Below are positions 27,501 to 38,942 of a DNA stretch of 64,000 nt, piece by piece (within the stretch, counting starts at the first letter, position 1; each line of letters begins with the position of its first letter). Origin of the DNA: Priapulus caudatus (taxonomy: Eukaryota > Priapulida > Priapulimorpha > Priapulimorphida > Priapulidae); the NCBI RefSeq assembly GCF_000485595.1, contig NW_014577081.1, positions 557,646 through 621,645 on the forward strand, given 5' to 3'. Position numbers and translations under genes: made by a program. The notes under the pieces are model-generated. The model worked only from the letters and a program-made list of their open reading frames with translations, ran no database searches and was not told the DNA's origin.

Positions 27501-30500
27501 TGTTGCAATTACGTGGCATTTTAATTTAGCAGGTGGCTAGGGACACAAATGAAGAAGCCATGGTTCCTGTAGTATCAGCAACTGATTTTGTTAAAGATCC
27601 GCAAAAGCCAATGCTGTCACGTAAAGAGGTAAGACTACATTCCCACGTGCTGCATGAATGATGCACAATATGTAAAGTTGCATTAGTATCCATTTGCTAA
27701 ACTGTTATAGAAGCATCATATATAAGATGTGGGGCAATTGCTGAGCCAGTTTTTAAAAAGTGTGTTTTATATGCTGTAATTGTGGTAGTTCATGTTCAGA
27801 GTAGTTGAATATTCAACATTACAATATCATTGAGTAATTACATGCATTATGGATATATACAATGTAACATTATTTCAAGGTTTGTAGCTTTAAACTTAGT
27901 AACACGTAAGGCTAAGGTCGAGTCAGAGTTGTATATATTACTACACTAGGCTGTCGAAATGGTACAACAGGGGTTAACAGAGTATGTACTGCACAATTAA
28001 GGCTATTTCAGAAGCCATTGAACGAAAGTAGTTTCTGCCAAGGATGACAGTTAATTACAATTTTCAAAAATTATGAAATAGCATTATTGCAGTAACACCC
28101 CTTAGTGTACTTGGAAGTTTTTTCTCTAGGTATATTTATGCTAGCACCTATAGTCAATGTTCTTGATACGTGATTTCTATGCTATTAAAAGCAATGTTCT
28201 AAATGCATCTGATCCTAAATGATCCTTACACAAGCGTGGCAAAATTGATTCAATGATTCTGAAAATGGGATGGTCAACAAATGTGGTGCCACCCAAGCGA
28301 AGCTTCCACAAGGTGCATAAAACATGGTGATGTAATTGGTTTAGAGATGTTATTAATCTTAGGTCATAAGGCGACTAAGAGAACGAGGGGAACCCATACT
28401 ACTCTTTGGAGAGACAGAGTGCGATACCTTCCAACGACTTCGCAAGCTTGAAATTCTTGAACCAGAAAAAGTGGTATGTGTTTATACGATGACAATTTAA
28501 TTTTAAGGTGACTAGTTTTCTTTGCCATGGGTGTGATATTTGACTGTAACTTTACTGGTAGTAGGACACCCATTCTATCTTATACTACCATGTACCTTTG
28601 CATGCATTTGATTCAAATATTAAAAAAGGCTTAAGATTAATATAACTGTTATGACAAGCTACCCTGCCAGTGAATCGCATGACTATGCATTTTACATCAG
28701 ATATCTCTGTAGCCTGGAATGGATAGACGCCCATATGTTTAAAACTATATGTTTATATAGCTTTCCACAATTTACTAATTTATCTATTGATGGTATTATG
28801 TTTGAAATATCTGTGCGTGTATAAGCAAACATCCCCAAAATTTACAGCATTGTGTTATTAATGCGTACTAATGTAAAAAACAACAACATATTTCTGTAGA
28901 AATAAGCTCGATTTTTCAACGTATTCGTTATTTAGTTACTATGGGGATCATATTTAAATTTCCGTGTTGCATTGGATACAGGGAATGAGGAATGATTTCA
29001 AAACAGCGATGGACAAAATGGACCAGGAGTATTTCAATGAAGTTGCTAAGGCAGAAATTGGCAGCACGTCATCTGAGCCATCAGCAACCCATGTCAGCAT
29101 AAAGGATGATGGTACAACTCTTCAGGAAATACTTGTAAGGACCAGGCTATTCTTCTGCTGGATTTATTATGTATAGTCTGCTGTCAAAACTTATGTCTAG
29201 ACTTGTGCTTTTTATGTTAGCTTATCAGGAGGAGAATCTAATTTAGGGTATACTGTAGTATTAATAAGTCAACTACAACATCTAAAAAAAAAAAAAAATC
29301 ATGAACGTTTGTATAGTATAAGTAATCTCATGGTCTGATATATACATACATACATACATACATACATACATACATACATACATACATACATACATACATA
29401 CATACATACATACATACATACATACATACATACATACATACATACATACATACATACATACATACATACATACATGTAGATTTCTTTCCTCTAAGTCTAT
29501 ATAATGAGGTTGTAATGAAAAAATACAGTTTGTTTTAAATTGAATAATAATAATAACTCCAGCTCTTACTTGTTTCTCATTCTAGGAGTTTGCAAAGGAT
29601 CTAGGCACTGGAGACAATGATCTGGATTGTGACACTGTGCTAAAGTTTGGAAAGGTAAACAGATGACAGGCTGTTGCAGGGGTCGAAATAAGCGATGGTC
29701 TGATGGTCCGATGGTCCGGGCCCATCAAATAATCAGGAGGACCATCAGATTTTCAAAGTCAATGGTTCGATGGACCATTGATTATTTTGGTCCCATTTTA
29801 CGGTAATTTTCTTTGAAGTTTCCACGTTCCAATATACTGTTAAAGGGATTACGTCACGAATTTTCTATGGTAAAATTTGTATAAACAAAATTCCCATTTG
29901 TTTACATTAAAAGTAAGAACTAACGGGACTAAACAAATCGCCAAATTCTTACCTGATAAGATTGTTTCTCAACTAGTTAAAAATCCAAAAAACCTGAACG
30001 ATTTGAATTAATGTTGTCTAACATTAATTGCTTGCTATGGGCTATGTATGGGTCACGAGTGTATGTTCACATCGAACAATATAGTAAAATAGGAAGTATA
30101 ATGCAGCAATTTAACCATAAAATGTAAACAGAATTACTTATATTTTGTGAAAAAGTGGAAATATTTTTTTCATTTTTTATTATTTACGGTGACGTAATCA
30201 CTTTAAAGTGAATAAACAATTACTGTATCGTTTGATACATTTATTGTAATGTAGGTGAATAATTAAACCATTTTATCACGATGTAAAATTTCTTTCTTAT
30301 GCTTGCACGCCGCATTACTTTTAGAGAACAATTTTTAAATTTAGGAGAACCATCTAAAATTTAGGAGGACCATCTAAATTTCAAACTAGATGGACCTGTG
30401 GACCATCTCATTTTTTCTCCTTATTTCTACCCCTGCTGTTTTATCTGCTATTACCTTTCCTATGCAGAGACTCGTGTTTATAATGTGTTATACATTTGGT

Positions 30501-31965
30501 TAGTGAAAATATATAAATTAGCTATGACTTTTCTTTGTCTCTTTCATAATCTCTCATTGAATAGCTTTTAAAAAAATAAAATAATTGCTTAAATGCATTT
30601 CAGTTTATGCTGAAAGTCTGGGGTGAAGCGATTAACAACCAACCAGAAGAGGTGAAGAGGTCTATGAAAGTGAAGCTGGAAAGAACACTTTATCACCAGA
30701 CCGTCTCCTATCTGAAGCCTCTATTCCGGAAGCTAAAAACACGGGTGTGTATAATCACCCACCTTGTGCACCCACCTTGGCCTTTGTCTTGATGATGTGA
30801 TCCTTGTAAGTTAGAGAGCGGTCTAAAGTAACATCTAGGTAAACTGGGCTATAAGTATGTGTCAGCCATTTCTCATATCATTTGACTTTCAGTTGGTGAT
30901 TTGCATCCTTGTTCTTTAGATGGAAGGCACTTATTTGTGTTTTGCCGGGATTGGCTCGTAGATGGTTTGCAGTGTAGTAAGTGGTTAGGCCTGCGAGAGC
31001 ATCGGTGAGGGACTGTTCGACTTCATTGAAAGGACTGTTTCTGTGAAGCAATGCAGAGGTCATCTACATACAGGAAACTCCTGGTGTTTGGGTGTACTGG
31101 CTGGTCATTTGTGTATAGATTAAAGAGCAGAGGGGCCAGGACGCTTCCTTGTGGAAGGCCATTTTTTTGTCTACGCCATCTGCTGCAGTTACCATTAAGG
31201 TCCACGAAAAACCGCGTGTTTGCCAACAGTTTCTTGATCAATTCTGTCAGCTTCACGTCCTAATTTCTAGCTGGTATCGTTTTTTGGTAAGAATTCTATA
31301 ATTGACTGTGTCGTAAGCTGAGGAGAGGTCAGCGAAAGCAGCTCCAGTAATCAGCCCTTTCTCGTATCCGTCTTCGATGAACTGTGTAAGGTTGAGGAGT
31401 TGGCTAGTACAGGATTTTCCTGGTCTAAAACCTGCCTGCTCTGGGATGAGGTGTTCATCCACGAAAGGGGTAAAACGGCTGAGAATGAGTCTTTCAAAGA
31501 GCTTGTATGTATGGCAGAGCAATGTGATGGGCCTATAGCTAGCTGGACTAGCTGAGTCTTTACCAGGCTTTAGTATTGCAACCACTCTGTCTTTCCTCCA
31601 CACTTCGGGCTGTTGTTAGTGAAGAGGCAGCTGTTAAACATATCAAGCAGCCATTGAAGAGCAGCGGGACCGAGATGCTTGATCTGCTCACACAAAATAT
31701 CATCAAGTATCTTCATGTAATGATGTACGTTTTACTGTTTTACAGAGCATACCTACAGACTTGATGGAGAGTTTGGTTCTCATAATTAAATTTCTGTTGG
31801 CTAGAGAATATGTACAGGTAATTTTTTTTATCTCTAACAATTTTTGCACATGTTAAAAATAAATATATGTGTATATAATATAAATACATGTGTGTGTGCT
31901 TATGTTCGTGCATGCGTGTGAGTATGGAGAGAGATTGAAAGAGGGTGAGAGCGAGAGAGAGAGAA

Positions 31966-32028
<63 letters not shown>

Positions 32029-32053
32029 NNNNNNNNNNNNNNNNNNNNNNNNN

Positions 32054-32115
<62 letters not shown>

Positions 32116-32475
32116 GTATAGATCGGTAAATAGATGTGAAATCGTCATAGTTTCCACAAGCAATAGCATAGTTTCTACAAACATGCTAAATATTCACCTA
32201 TAACTTATTAATTTAAAATGTTCTAGGCAAGTGATGCATACCTTCAGATGGCCATCGGCAATGCCCCCTGGCCTATTGGTGTCACCATGCCCGGTATTCA
32301 CGCTCGTACAGGACGAGAAAAGATTTCTTCAAAGTATGTTGGTCATGTTCTGAACGATGAAACCCAGCGCAAGTACATTCAGGGTCTCAAGCGTTTAATG
32401 ACACAGTGTCAGAAGTTCTACCCAGCCGATCCCTCCAAGAGCATGGAGTACAATGCATTTAATTTTGACACTTAG
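21599..32475 (+). CDS. PRPF18: Pre-mRNA-splicing factor 18 (Prp18), 9 exons
   Basis: Prp18 works with Slu7 in the second catalytic step of pre-mRNA splicing, in the spliceosome. Exons: 21599-21661, 26696-26797, 27533-27628, 28363-28473, 28982-29134, 29586-29654, 30604-30744, 31746-31817, 32227-32475. Every exon is a whole number of codons, giving 351 aa (human 342). The N terminus is [19 protein letters not shown]. The PRP4-like splicing-factor motif is in exon 4 ([17 protein letters not shown], then [14 protein letters not shown]). The Prp18 helical domain runs through exons 7-9 ([86 protein letters not shown]). The highly conserved region loop ([22 protein letters not shown]) is intact. The protein ends FNFDT. 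An AATAAA-type signal is visible near 32811. Introns 1, 6 and 7 hold mobile elements. Confidence 0.97.
22103..22750. mobile_element. GTACC/GGTATACCGG element with a nested inverted-repeat insertion
   Basis: The left end has AGGGTACTGCCGGAATG and CCGGTATACCGGAAC. The right end is the inverse, ending GGCAGTACCCTAGGGGACAT. A second pair of inverted repeats (AGTTTGGGCA, AATCTTGAGATTGGGCAAAC) spans about 22225-22645 inside it. ACT/AGT repeats precede it (21820-21900). It lies in PRPF18 intron 1. Confidence 0.65.
22800..23822 (-). mobile_element. Non-LTR retrotransposon RT fragment 1
   Basis: On the minus strand, 23822-23301 encodes the middle of a non-LTR reverse transcriptase: [19 protein letters not shown] (palm motif), [11 protein letters not shown] (FADD active site), [26 protein letters not shown] and ILGLLRRNL. 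Downstream (23260-22970) the frame shifts but still shows the post-RT block with a RSAVRF-like segment. There is no endonuclease domain and no 5' part, so it is 5'-truncated and dead. The 5' break abuts a poly-C run (23810-23820). It fits a jockey/CR1-like clade and lies in PRPF18 intron 1. Confidence 0.85.
23853..24932. mobile_element. TIR element with GTTGACCTCGCTTAATTCG ends
   Basis: GTTGACCTCGCTTAATTCG near 23856 and the inverse ACGAATTAAGCGAGGTTGAC near 24908 bound about 1.07 kb. The ends recall pogo/Tigger-type mariners. A nested inverted repeat lies inside (24345-24735, GGACACACTAGGCGATTTTT and variants, with GCCGGCCGGCT). There is no transposase. Confidence 0.5.
24960..25345. repeat. 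CCCGGGGGGTGGGGCACTCC repeat with AATATTGG hairpins
   Basis: Opens with CCCCGGGGGGTGGGGCACTC and closes with GAGTGCCCTCCCGGGGGTGG, which are inverted ends. The interior has several inverted ATATTGG/CCAATAT blocks (25085-25185). It is probably a MITE. Confidence 0.55.
25460..26340. other. GC-rich, CpG-rich island in PRPF18 intron 1
   Basis: Much richer in GC and CpG than its surroundings. It contains a hairpin at about 26174-26238 (CCCGCTATACGGATTCGCGC / GCGAATTCGTATAGCGGG). Overlapping ORFs of up to about 200 codons occur on both strands, but they have no recognisable domain. They are Ala/Arg/Pro-rich, as expected of GC-rich DNA. It may be a transposon or an alternative promoter; the sequence does not decide. 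Confidence 0.4.
29345..29475. repeat. (CATA)n microsatellite
   Basis: About 33 perfect CATA units lie in PRPF18 intron 5. They make the MYVC shadow ORF. Confidence 0.97.
29677..30435. mobile_element. TIR element containing a second nested MITE
   Basis: The outer ends CAGGGGTCGAAATAAG and CTTATTTCTACCCCTG are inverted. Inside are GATGGTCC-type repeats. At 29840-30208 sits a separate element with TTAAAGGGATTACGTCAC and its inverse. It occupies most of PRPF18 intron 6. Confidence 0.65.
29840..30208 (+). mobile_element. GATTACGTCAC MITE, copy 1
   Basis: TIRs TTAAAGGGATTACGTCAC / GTGACGTAATCACTTTAA. Interior blocks AACTAGTTAAAAATCC, GAACAATATAGTAAAATAGG and GCAGCAATTTAACCATAAAA recur inverted at 56877-57219. 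Confidence 0.8.
30760..31725 (-). mobile_element. Non-LTR retrotransposon RT fragment 2
   Basis: Minus strand. [19 protein letters not shown] (about 31710-31640), then a one-base frameshift, then [48 protein letters not shown] and [11 protein letters not shown] (catalytic Asp). A break follows at about 31260. Then come [30 protein letters not shown] (YVDD) and LRANPGKTQ. It is frameshifted and internally damaged. It fills essentially all of PRPF18 intron 7 (30745-31745). Clade: jockey/Rex-like non-LTR. Confidence 0.85.
31948..32112. repeat. (GA)n microsatellite with 25-N gap
   Basis: GA repeat in PRPF18 intron 8. The assembly gap 32029-32053 lies inside it, so its true length is unknown. Confidence 0.95.
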
Positions 32476-33030
32476 CTAGTGCGTCATTATATAATTGTTA
32501 GCAATGACAGTAATATTAATTTGTCATGTTGTAAAAATGGGATTATATTTAGTCTGGTGGACAATTTCTTATACTATAGGATAGATGACATTTTATCGTA
32601 AACAAACAACAACATGTAAACAAATCTGAATCTTTGGTCGATCTAGCTGTCCACGTTATAGGAGTTTTTACTGTAAAATTGAGAAAATTGCAAAATAACT
32701 TACACATAGCTGTGCTCAAAGCAACGTGCCCTCCAACCGTTATCTGTTACAGAAAAAGAAATGTATTTTGTGTTTTTTTGTAAAAAGTTGTACATGAATG
32801 CTACGTATAATAAAAATATGATGTAAATAACAAAAGTGTTTCCGTACCTTCTTAAGGATACAGTCAGGGTTACGGACAGGTACCTCTGTAAAGGGCATTG
32901 CAACATAACTGCTCACCAAATTCAATCAAACATATCTATGTAATAAAAGAGATGTCTCTCTACGCTCACGATGAAAATAATCATGAAAAAATTCATTAGT
33001 AACTTAGTGATGGCAAAGAGGAGATAAAGG
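32476..33030. other. PRPF18 3' flank
   Basis: AT-rich 3'UTR and flank, with AATAAA near 32811 and 32940. No other gene seen. Confidence 0.5.
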
Positions 33031-33039
33031 AGAAAGAGG

Positions 33040-33190
33040 CGGAGGGAGGGAAGAATGCAGACGGAGACGTGCACACGCATGCGCAGTACACACGCGCAGA
33101 CAAACGCACGTACGGTACACACACACAGGCACGGATGCTCATATTTCTTCTAATATAGTTACTTCTCTCGCCTTCCCGCTCACTCATCCC

Positions 33191-33233
<43 letters not shown>

Positions 33234-33786
33234 AACTTTTTCACCTCGCGAGGCACAAAATGTGAATTTACGTCTATAATACACGCGCGCGCGTGCGTGT
33301 AACCTAGGGTCCCTATATACAGACCCCCTACTCTGTACCCCTACTGTGTACTCTGTATACAGGGACCCTAGTGTAACCATACCCGCTTGTGCGCGCCCGG
33401 TCGCGTGTGTGTGTGTTTGTGTGACTGTAAAAACACGTATTATAGCCGTATAGTCATATTTTGTGTTTTTTTTGGGGGGGTGTGAAAAAGTTGAGGCTGA
33501 AAACCGGCCATTTGCCTGGCTAACTTTTCACCGTTCACCTGATGCCGTGGGCGATACTATCCGCGAGAGGGGGAGAGAAATACAGAGAATAATGGAGTAA
33601 GAGGGGAGGAGGAAGGAAAGGAAGAGAAAAGAGAGAGGGACCGAGGGAGGGAAGAATGCAGACGGAGAGGTGCACACGTATGCACAGTACACACGCACAG
33701 ACAAACGCACGTACGGCACACGCACAGGCACGGATGCACATATTTCTTCTAATATAGTTACTTCTCTCGCCTTCCCGCTCACCCAT

Positions 33787-33856
<70 letters not shown>

Positions 33857-33860
33857 GAAA
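33040..33860. repeat. Direct duplication around poly-C/(CT)n
   Basis: The block GGGAAGAATGCAGACGGAG ... TTCTTCTAATATAGTTACTT ... poly-C (CT)n occurs at about 33040-33230 and again at 33645-33850. A 265-bp insertion with inverted ends CTCAACTTTTTCAC (33231) / GTGAAAAAGTTGAG (33482) follows the first copy. Inside it is a CTAGGGTCCCTATATACAG hairpin (33303-33372). Confidence 0.7.
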
Positions 33861-33892
33861 CACACACAAACCACACACACACACCACACCAC

Positions 33893-33941
<49 letters not shown>

Positions 33942-33955
33942 CCTCTCTTTCTCTT
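33790..33955. repeat. (CT)n and (CA)n microsatellites
   Basis: Long CT then CACACA tracts, source of several shadow ORFs. They abut the truncated 5' end of the retroelement that follows. Confidence 0.95.
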
Positions 33956-33979
33956 TCTCTTCACGCACAAACTCGATTA

Positions 33980-34955
33980 CAACAAATCAAAACAAAACAG
34001 AATAAATGTATGCGTTCCATCTTCTTTGCTAAAAAAAAAGAAAGTGCTACCCTATACTACAACCTTCTAGACATTCTTAATCTTGATAATGTTTTTAAAC
34101 TCAAAATCTCAACTCTTGTACACAAAATCAAGTATGTTAAAACGGATATTCATGCAGCCTTTATTGATCTAATTCCTTCTGCTTTACAAATACATAATTA
34201 TAACACTAGGTATGCCTCAAAAGGTAATCTACACAGAGCTGCCTCCAGGACTAACTATGGTCTATCTCGATTTAAGTCTCTGGCCTCAAGGATATGGGAA
34301 ACAATTCCTCTTGAAATGAAAACCTCGCCTCACAGTAAATTTAAACATGATTATAAGCTATTCCTTCTAGACAGCCAGTAATAATCAATTAAATTAAATT
34401 AGTGCGTGTTATTTAGGACCATTGGTTATATATTATATTATGATTGTTTGCTTGCACTTGTTACTTATTACTTATTACATCAATTGTATTTTTTGTTCTA
34501 CTGTTCCATATATATGTATATATGTATATATTTTGTTTGTACCTAGACAGCCAGAAATGTTCAATTAAATTAGTGTATGTTATTTAGGACCATTAGAAAT
34601 TAGTTATATATTATATTATAATTGCTTTCTTGTTCTTGTTACCTATTACATCAATTGTATTTTTTGTTCTAGATACTGTTCCATATATGTATGTATGTAT
34701 GTATATATTTTGTTTCCCTCTTATTTCCTATATTTAGTTTAATTGTACTTTTCCCTCGGACTTTTTATTACCTATGGTAGTGGTCAACTCGAAAGCTTAT
34801 TAATTGCTACTTTGACCACTACGCACATTCACCTTGAACCTATCGATTCTATAATATTATTTATTTCTCTCCCTTTTTACTTCTATCTGAAATTATCTGT
34901 ACAAATGAATGAAAAGTGCAAAATAAAATGAATCTGAATCTGATGAATCTGCACG
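33980..34955 (+). mobile_element. 3' end of a CR1/L2-like non-LTR retrotransposon
   Basis: 34010-34381 encodes the C-terminal tail typical of these elements: HNYNTRYASKGNLHRAASRT, NYGLSRFKSLASRIWETIPL, FKHDYKLFLLDSQ, stop. The following 3'UTR contains a direct duplication starting at GACAGCCAG (34372 and 34546) with shared TTATTTAGGACCATT. It ends in AATGAATCTGAATCTGATG, a short tandem terminus. It is 5'-truncated to the last 120 or so codons. CA/CT repeat lies on the left and CACG repeat on the right, so it may have inserted into a microsatellite. Confidence 0.8.
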
Positions 34956-36060
34956 CACGCACGCACGCACACACGCACTCATTCACGCACACACATACAT
35001 ACACTCTCTCTCCCACTCTCTCTCTCTCGCAATTTTTCTCTTTCTCGGGCGCTATATATATACACATGACCTGTCCTAATATAATTGGCAGAGTGTGTGT
35101 AGATAAAATAATGTAATCCAACAAGAGTAGGCTTGAATGTTGGGTTACATTATTGTATCTAGACTCTAGCGTGTGGAACTGGCACGCGGCGTAGTGCTTT
35201 TAACTTTGTCAGTCTTTGATTGGGAATTAGTGTAATACGGTGTTAACTTATTATTTGCAAATGTTTTTTTGGGAAACTAACCAAAATGTATTGTAATCAT
35301 TCCTGGAAACATATCAAAGTATCCAAAAACTAATTTTACTGTGAAATAGAAATATTAAATAGCAGACGAATGGTGGAGACGAAACGGCGACGTGAATGAC
35401 GATGACGATAATGAATTTCAACAAGTGAACATTAAATGGAAAGCAAACATGGTGTAAAAAACAAAGGTATGTCTTGTTAGTTCTTCTTTTTATAATGATA
35501 CATTTTGTATATTCATAGATTGTGTGTTTCGTTATGATTTGTGAGTGTTATGTAGTTCAAGTTGACGCCAGATAATAAACCGATAGAAACTATCCGTCTA
35601 TCGTGCTCACCGAAATCGAATAATCACTGTCACTCGACCACTCGGACCAGGCACTGAGTCTGACGCTGAAGGGGTCGTTGTCGTATATGTAGTACTAGTA
35701 GTCGGCGAGTATGTCGCCTACGCCTACTCCCTAATAGTAACCCTAATCCTAACCCTAACACCCTAACCATAACCCTAACCATATCAGATAGTTACTTTGA
35801 GTACATATTATACGCCATTATACGACAACGACCCTTCGTGCGGCACCTGACTGAGGCCAGTGGCAGTGGTTGAGTCAGTAATAGTACTAGTACTACTAGT
35901 ACTAGTACTAGTAGTAGTAGTAGTACTATAGTCCGCTTACATTAACTGCCGCTGGTTAGCCAGCGGTTAACGCCAGCGGCAGTTAGTGTAGGCGGGCTAT
36001 AGTACTAGAGCTATGGCTGAGTGAGGCTGATTGATAGGGTCTAATACTAGTCTATGACTC
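34955..36060. other. Intergenic repeats
   Basis: CACG/CA/CT microsatellites (34953-35040). A hairpin at 35108-35157 relates to the 7921-8015 loop (ATAATGTAA, CCAACAAGAGTAGG). Degenerate CCCTAA repeats lie at 35735-35790. There is AGTACT repeat at 35880-35935 and a hairpin around GCCAGCGGTTAACGCCAGCG at 35935-35995. No gene. Confidence 0.6.
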
Positions 36061-36475
36061 CCTGGGTACTGCCGGACCTGTTTTTTACCTATATACCGTA
36101 CATAAAGAAAAATCAATAATTATTCACGCGAGGATTTTTCTAAATGTACTCTTGTAAAATTTATTGACAAATAAAATCAAGGTAAGACTAGGACTAGAAG
36201 GGTAACCTGAAATGCATGTGGGGGGTGGGGGATTGGGCTCTCTTGCATATAGTTACTCAATTCAGATATTCCACTCACTTTGCTAATTTGAGATAAGTAT
36301 TGAAGCTAGTGCCGTAAAGCGGCACGCTTCCTGTCAACAGTCGGTCGAGGGGTTCAAAATTGGGTACGGTTGGGTACGGTCAGGTATACCAGACAGTTAC
36401 CAGGGTACATTCTGGTATACCGGACCGTACCTAGGTTACGGTCTGGCAGTACCCAGGGAGGCATAGACCTATCAG
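36060..36475. mobile_element. GTACC/GGTATACCGG family, third copy
   Basis: Has GGGTACTGCCGGACC at the left. The right end has CCAGGGTACATTCTGGTATA, then CCGGACCGTACC, then GGCAGTACCCAGGGAGGCAT. The interior is AT-rich and unrelated to the other copies, so only the ends are conserved. Confidence 0.6.
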
Positions 36476-36936
36476 CGCCAGTGAGGCACTGAGTGCACTG
36501 AGATACTGAGACAGTAAAAATAGTTTTAGTGTTTTACTGGGACTGGCGCTACCAGTGAACACTCACTACTAGACTTTGTAATCTATGCCAATTTTTATTG
36601 GTGGCTTGTATTGTACATTTTTTTGCGACAAGGTACACTAATTTATTGTACTTATGTAATTCAAAATGCGGGTATAATGTACTATTCTGCAGATCTAGGC
36701 TGGATTTGTTCGTATACTGCATTATTTCCAATAATTAGCCCTCCAGTCCATAGTACTAGTAGCCTTATTAATGCTCGTGCTGAGGAGTGACACACAATTT
36801 GAGTTGTCTTTCAATACTGAAAAATGTAAAAAAAATCTTTGCATTATACCTGCTCTTAATCATCCTTGACTTTTACTTACCTGGCAGAAATATCTATCTA
36901 TTACCGACAGAATATTCTTAAAAGATCTATAGACTT

Positions 36937-38025
36937 TTTAGCTCAACTGACACGGTCCTGAAGATGGAGCTTGTACATGTATTGGCATGAGTGTCCGTCC
37001 GTCCCTCCATCCCCCAACAGTTGGGTACAAATCTAAACGGCTTGACGTACAGTTTAGAAATTTGGGACGCAGGGGAGTAATCCGAAAACACATTGGGAGC
37101 TCGAATCTGGGGGGGTCAAGGGTCAAAGGTTAGGATGTTTAAAGGAAGGGGGAAGATTCCTCTCTTAACTTAAGGTATAGGGAGGAAATGCGGAATTGTG
37201 GTACAAATCTAAACGGCTTAACCTATGCTCTTGATAATCGGTATATATAGCGTCATGGTTCAAAACGCCGTCACTGTGCCAAAATTGGAGGTCAAAGGGC
37301 AGTGGGGCAAAGAGCAGATTTTAGACATTTGCTGAGGACATGGTCTGACGTCAGCGGTGACGTACCATTTTTATGGCTTAATTGAAAGGACCATGAAATG
37401 TGCTCTTCGCAGATGTGGGAAGAGTAGCTGTCTGCACTGACCTTTTGCAGTGCCTGAAATGAGAGCCCAAAAATTTTTGGGGGGTGAGTAAACATTTTGA
37501 GTCACTGGCCCAAATGGATTGTTGGAGGCACAAATTTTTAGCTCATCTGACGTAGTCTGCTTTTGACCCTCAAGAGGATGGTTAAACATTGATCAAAGGA
37601 CTGAACTGCTTTTGCTATTAGAGGTCATACCAGTGCTCCCACCTGGATGTGAAAGGCTACATTTGCACAGTTCAATTGCAAAGGCAAAAGTTTGTTGAAC
37701 AAACTTTACGCTCCTTAAATCATATTATTTTAGCAGTCTGTATATTTAATAGCACCCAGCCAAAGTCCTGTTTATGCAATGCAGATGTGTTTACTGAATT
37801 TATTACTCACCGCTGAGCTTTGAGCTAGGAGCTCTTTATCGTGACACTCGTTTATCTTTACCTTATAAGTTATATCTGTTTGGCTCTTTAGCACTGTACA
37901 GCCCTTCACGGCACCACAGGCCCTAAATATGTGAAACGTCCTGTAGCCCTGTGCTGTAGCAAAGGGTAGTACAGTAGAGCAGCAGACCTCAGATGAGCAC
38001 TGTCGCTATGCGGCACTTGTTATTA
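36937..38025 (+). mobile_element. About 1-kb interspersed element, copy 2
   Basis: Opposite orientation to 6628-7672. It starts TTTAGCTCAACTGACACGG and ends CAGACCTCAGATGAGCACTG. Shared blocks are TCCGTCCGTCC, GGTACAAATCTAAACGGCTT and AGGACCATGAAATGTGCTCT. An internal TTTTTAGCTCATCTGACGTA at about 37537 looks like a second element end, so two elements may be joined here. No transposase ORF. Confidence 0.65.
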
Positions 38026-38942
38026 CTCAAAAATGAGTCTAAACCTACTAAATCTACATTTAGTAGCTTAAAATGTTTAAAACTAGTTTTTGGTGGAGAA
38101 GTGAAAGTGATATTCATATGTGATAGAAGTCCATTGCGGGAACTTTTGGAGAGGAACTTTCGATTGTTGGAGAACTACTGATAACAGATATAATTTATGC
38201 TAATTTATGCAGGAATAAAAAGTGGAACTATGTAATTAATTAAAGATTAATTGCATCAAGAGGCATACCAGGTGCAGCACCCTTTAAATCATGTTGGCAT
38301 ATGGAATTGGAATTTCAAGGTGATATAATGAAAATTAACAAAAGTAGAGTAAAAAGATTACATTTTTTGGTCTTTTTGATGACCATGGCATGTACTCCCT
38401 ATTGTTGTAAGGCAATTATAAATGGGCGATATTCTCCAAAAGGGCCCAAAAGTTGCCACCTTCAAAAGTCAATTTCTCAGCACTCCCTTGATCAAATTTC
38501 AAAATTTTAAATGTTCTATGCGTCTGGTGATGTCCTCTAAAAGTTTTGTTGTCTAAAAGTTGCATTACAATTTTAGTGTGGCATTGCTATTTGGTTAGTT
38601 GCAAAATTGAAGCTTTTTGTATTGAGTTCTGCAGTGTTGCTCTGTTTATTTGATCAACTTTGTCTCTCCATTTTTTATATATTCCCGTGGACTATAGTAT
38701 AGTATAGGCCTATCGACTAATCTTTATGAGGTTACATTATGTTGTGGTGTAGTTGTACCATAGATAGTGTCTAGTGTTTGTAAATTTTATGTTTGTTAAC
38801 AACCATTATTTATTTTATATATTTATTTACTTAGGTAATTATCCATATATATTAACATACTGTTACAATATATTTTAAATTCATGAAATTTGATAACTAC
38901 CAAGGATATCATATATACACAAAAGGTATGACTAGCACACTA
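38026..38942. other. Intergenic, nothing recognised
   Basis: AT-rich DNA with short fortuitous ORFs only. Confidence 0.5.

Noticed and set aside
33535-33970. Cys/Val- and Arg/Glu-rich ORFs
   Set aside because: Produced by CT and CA repeats.
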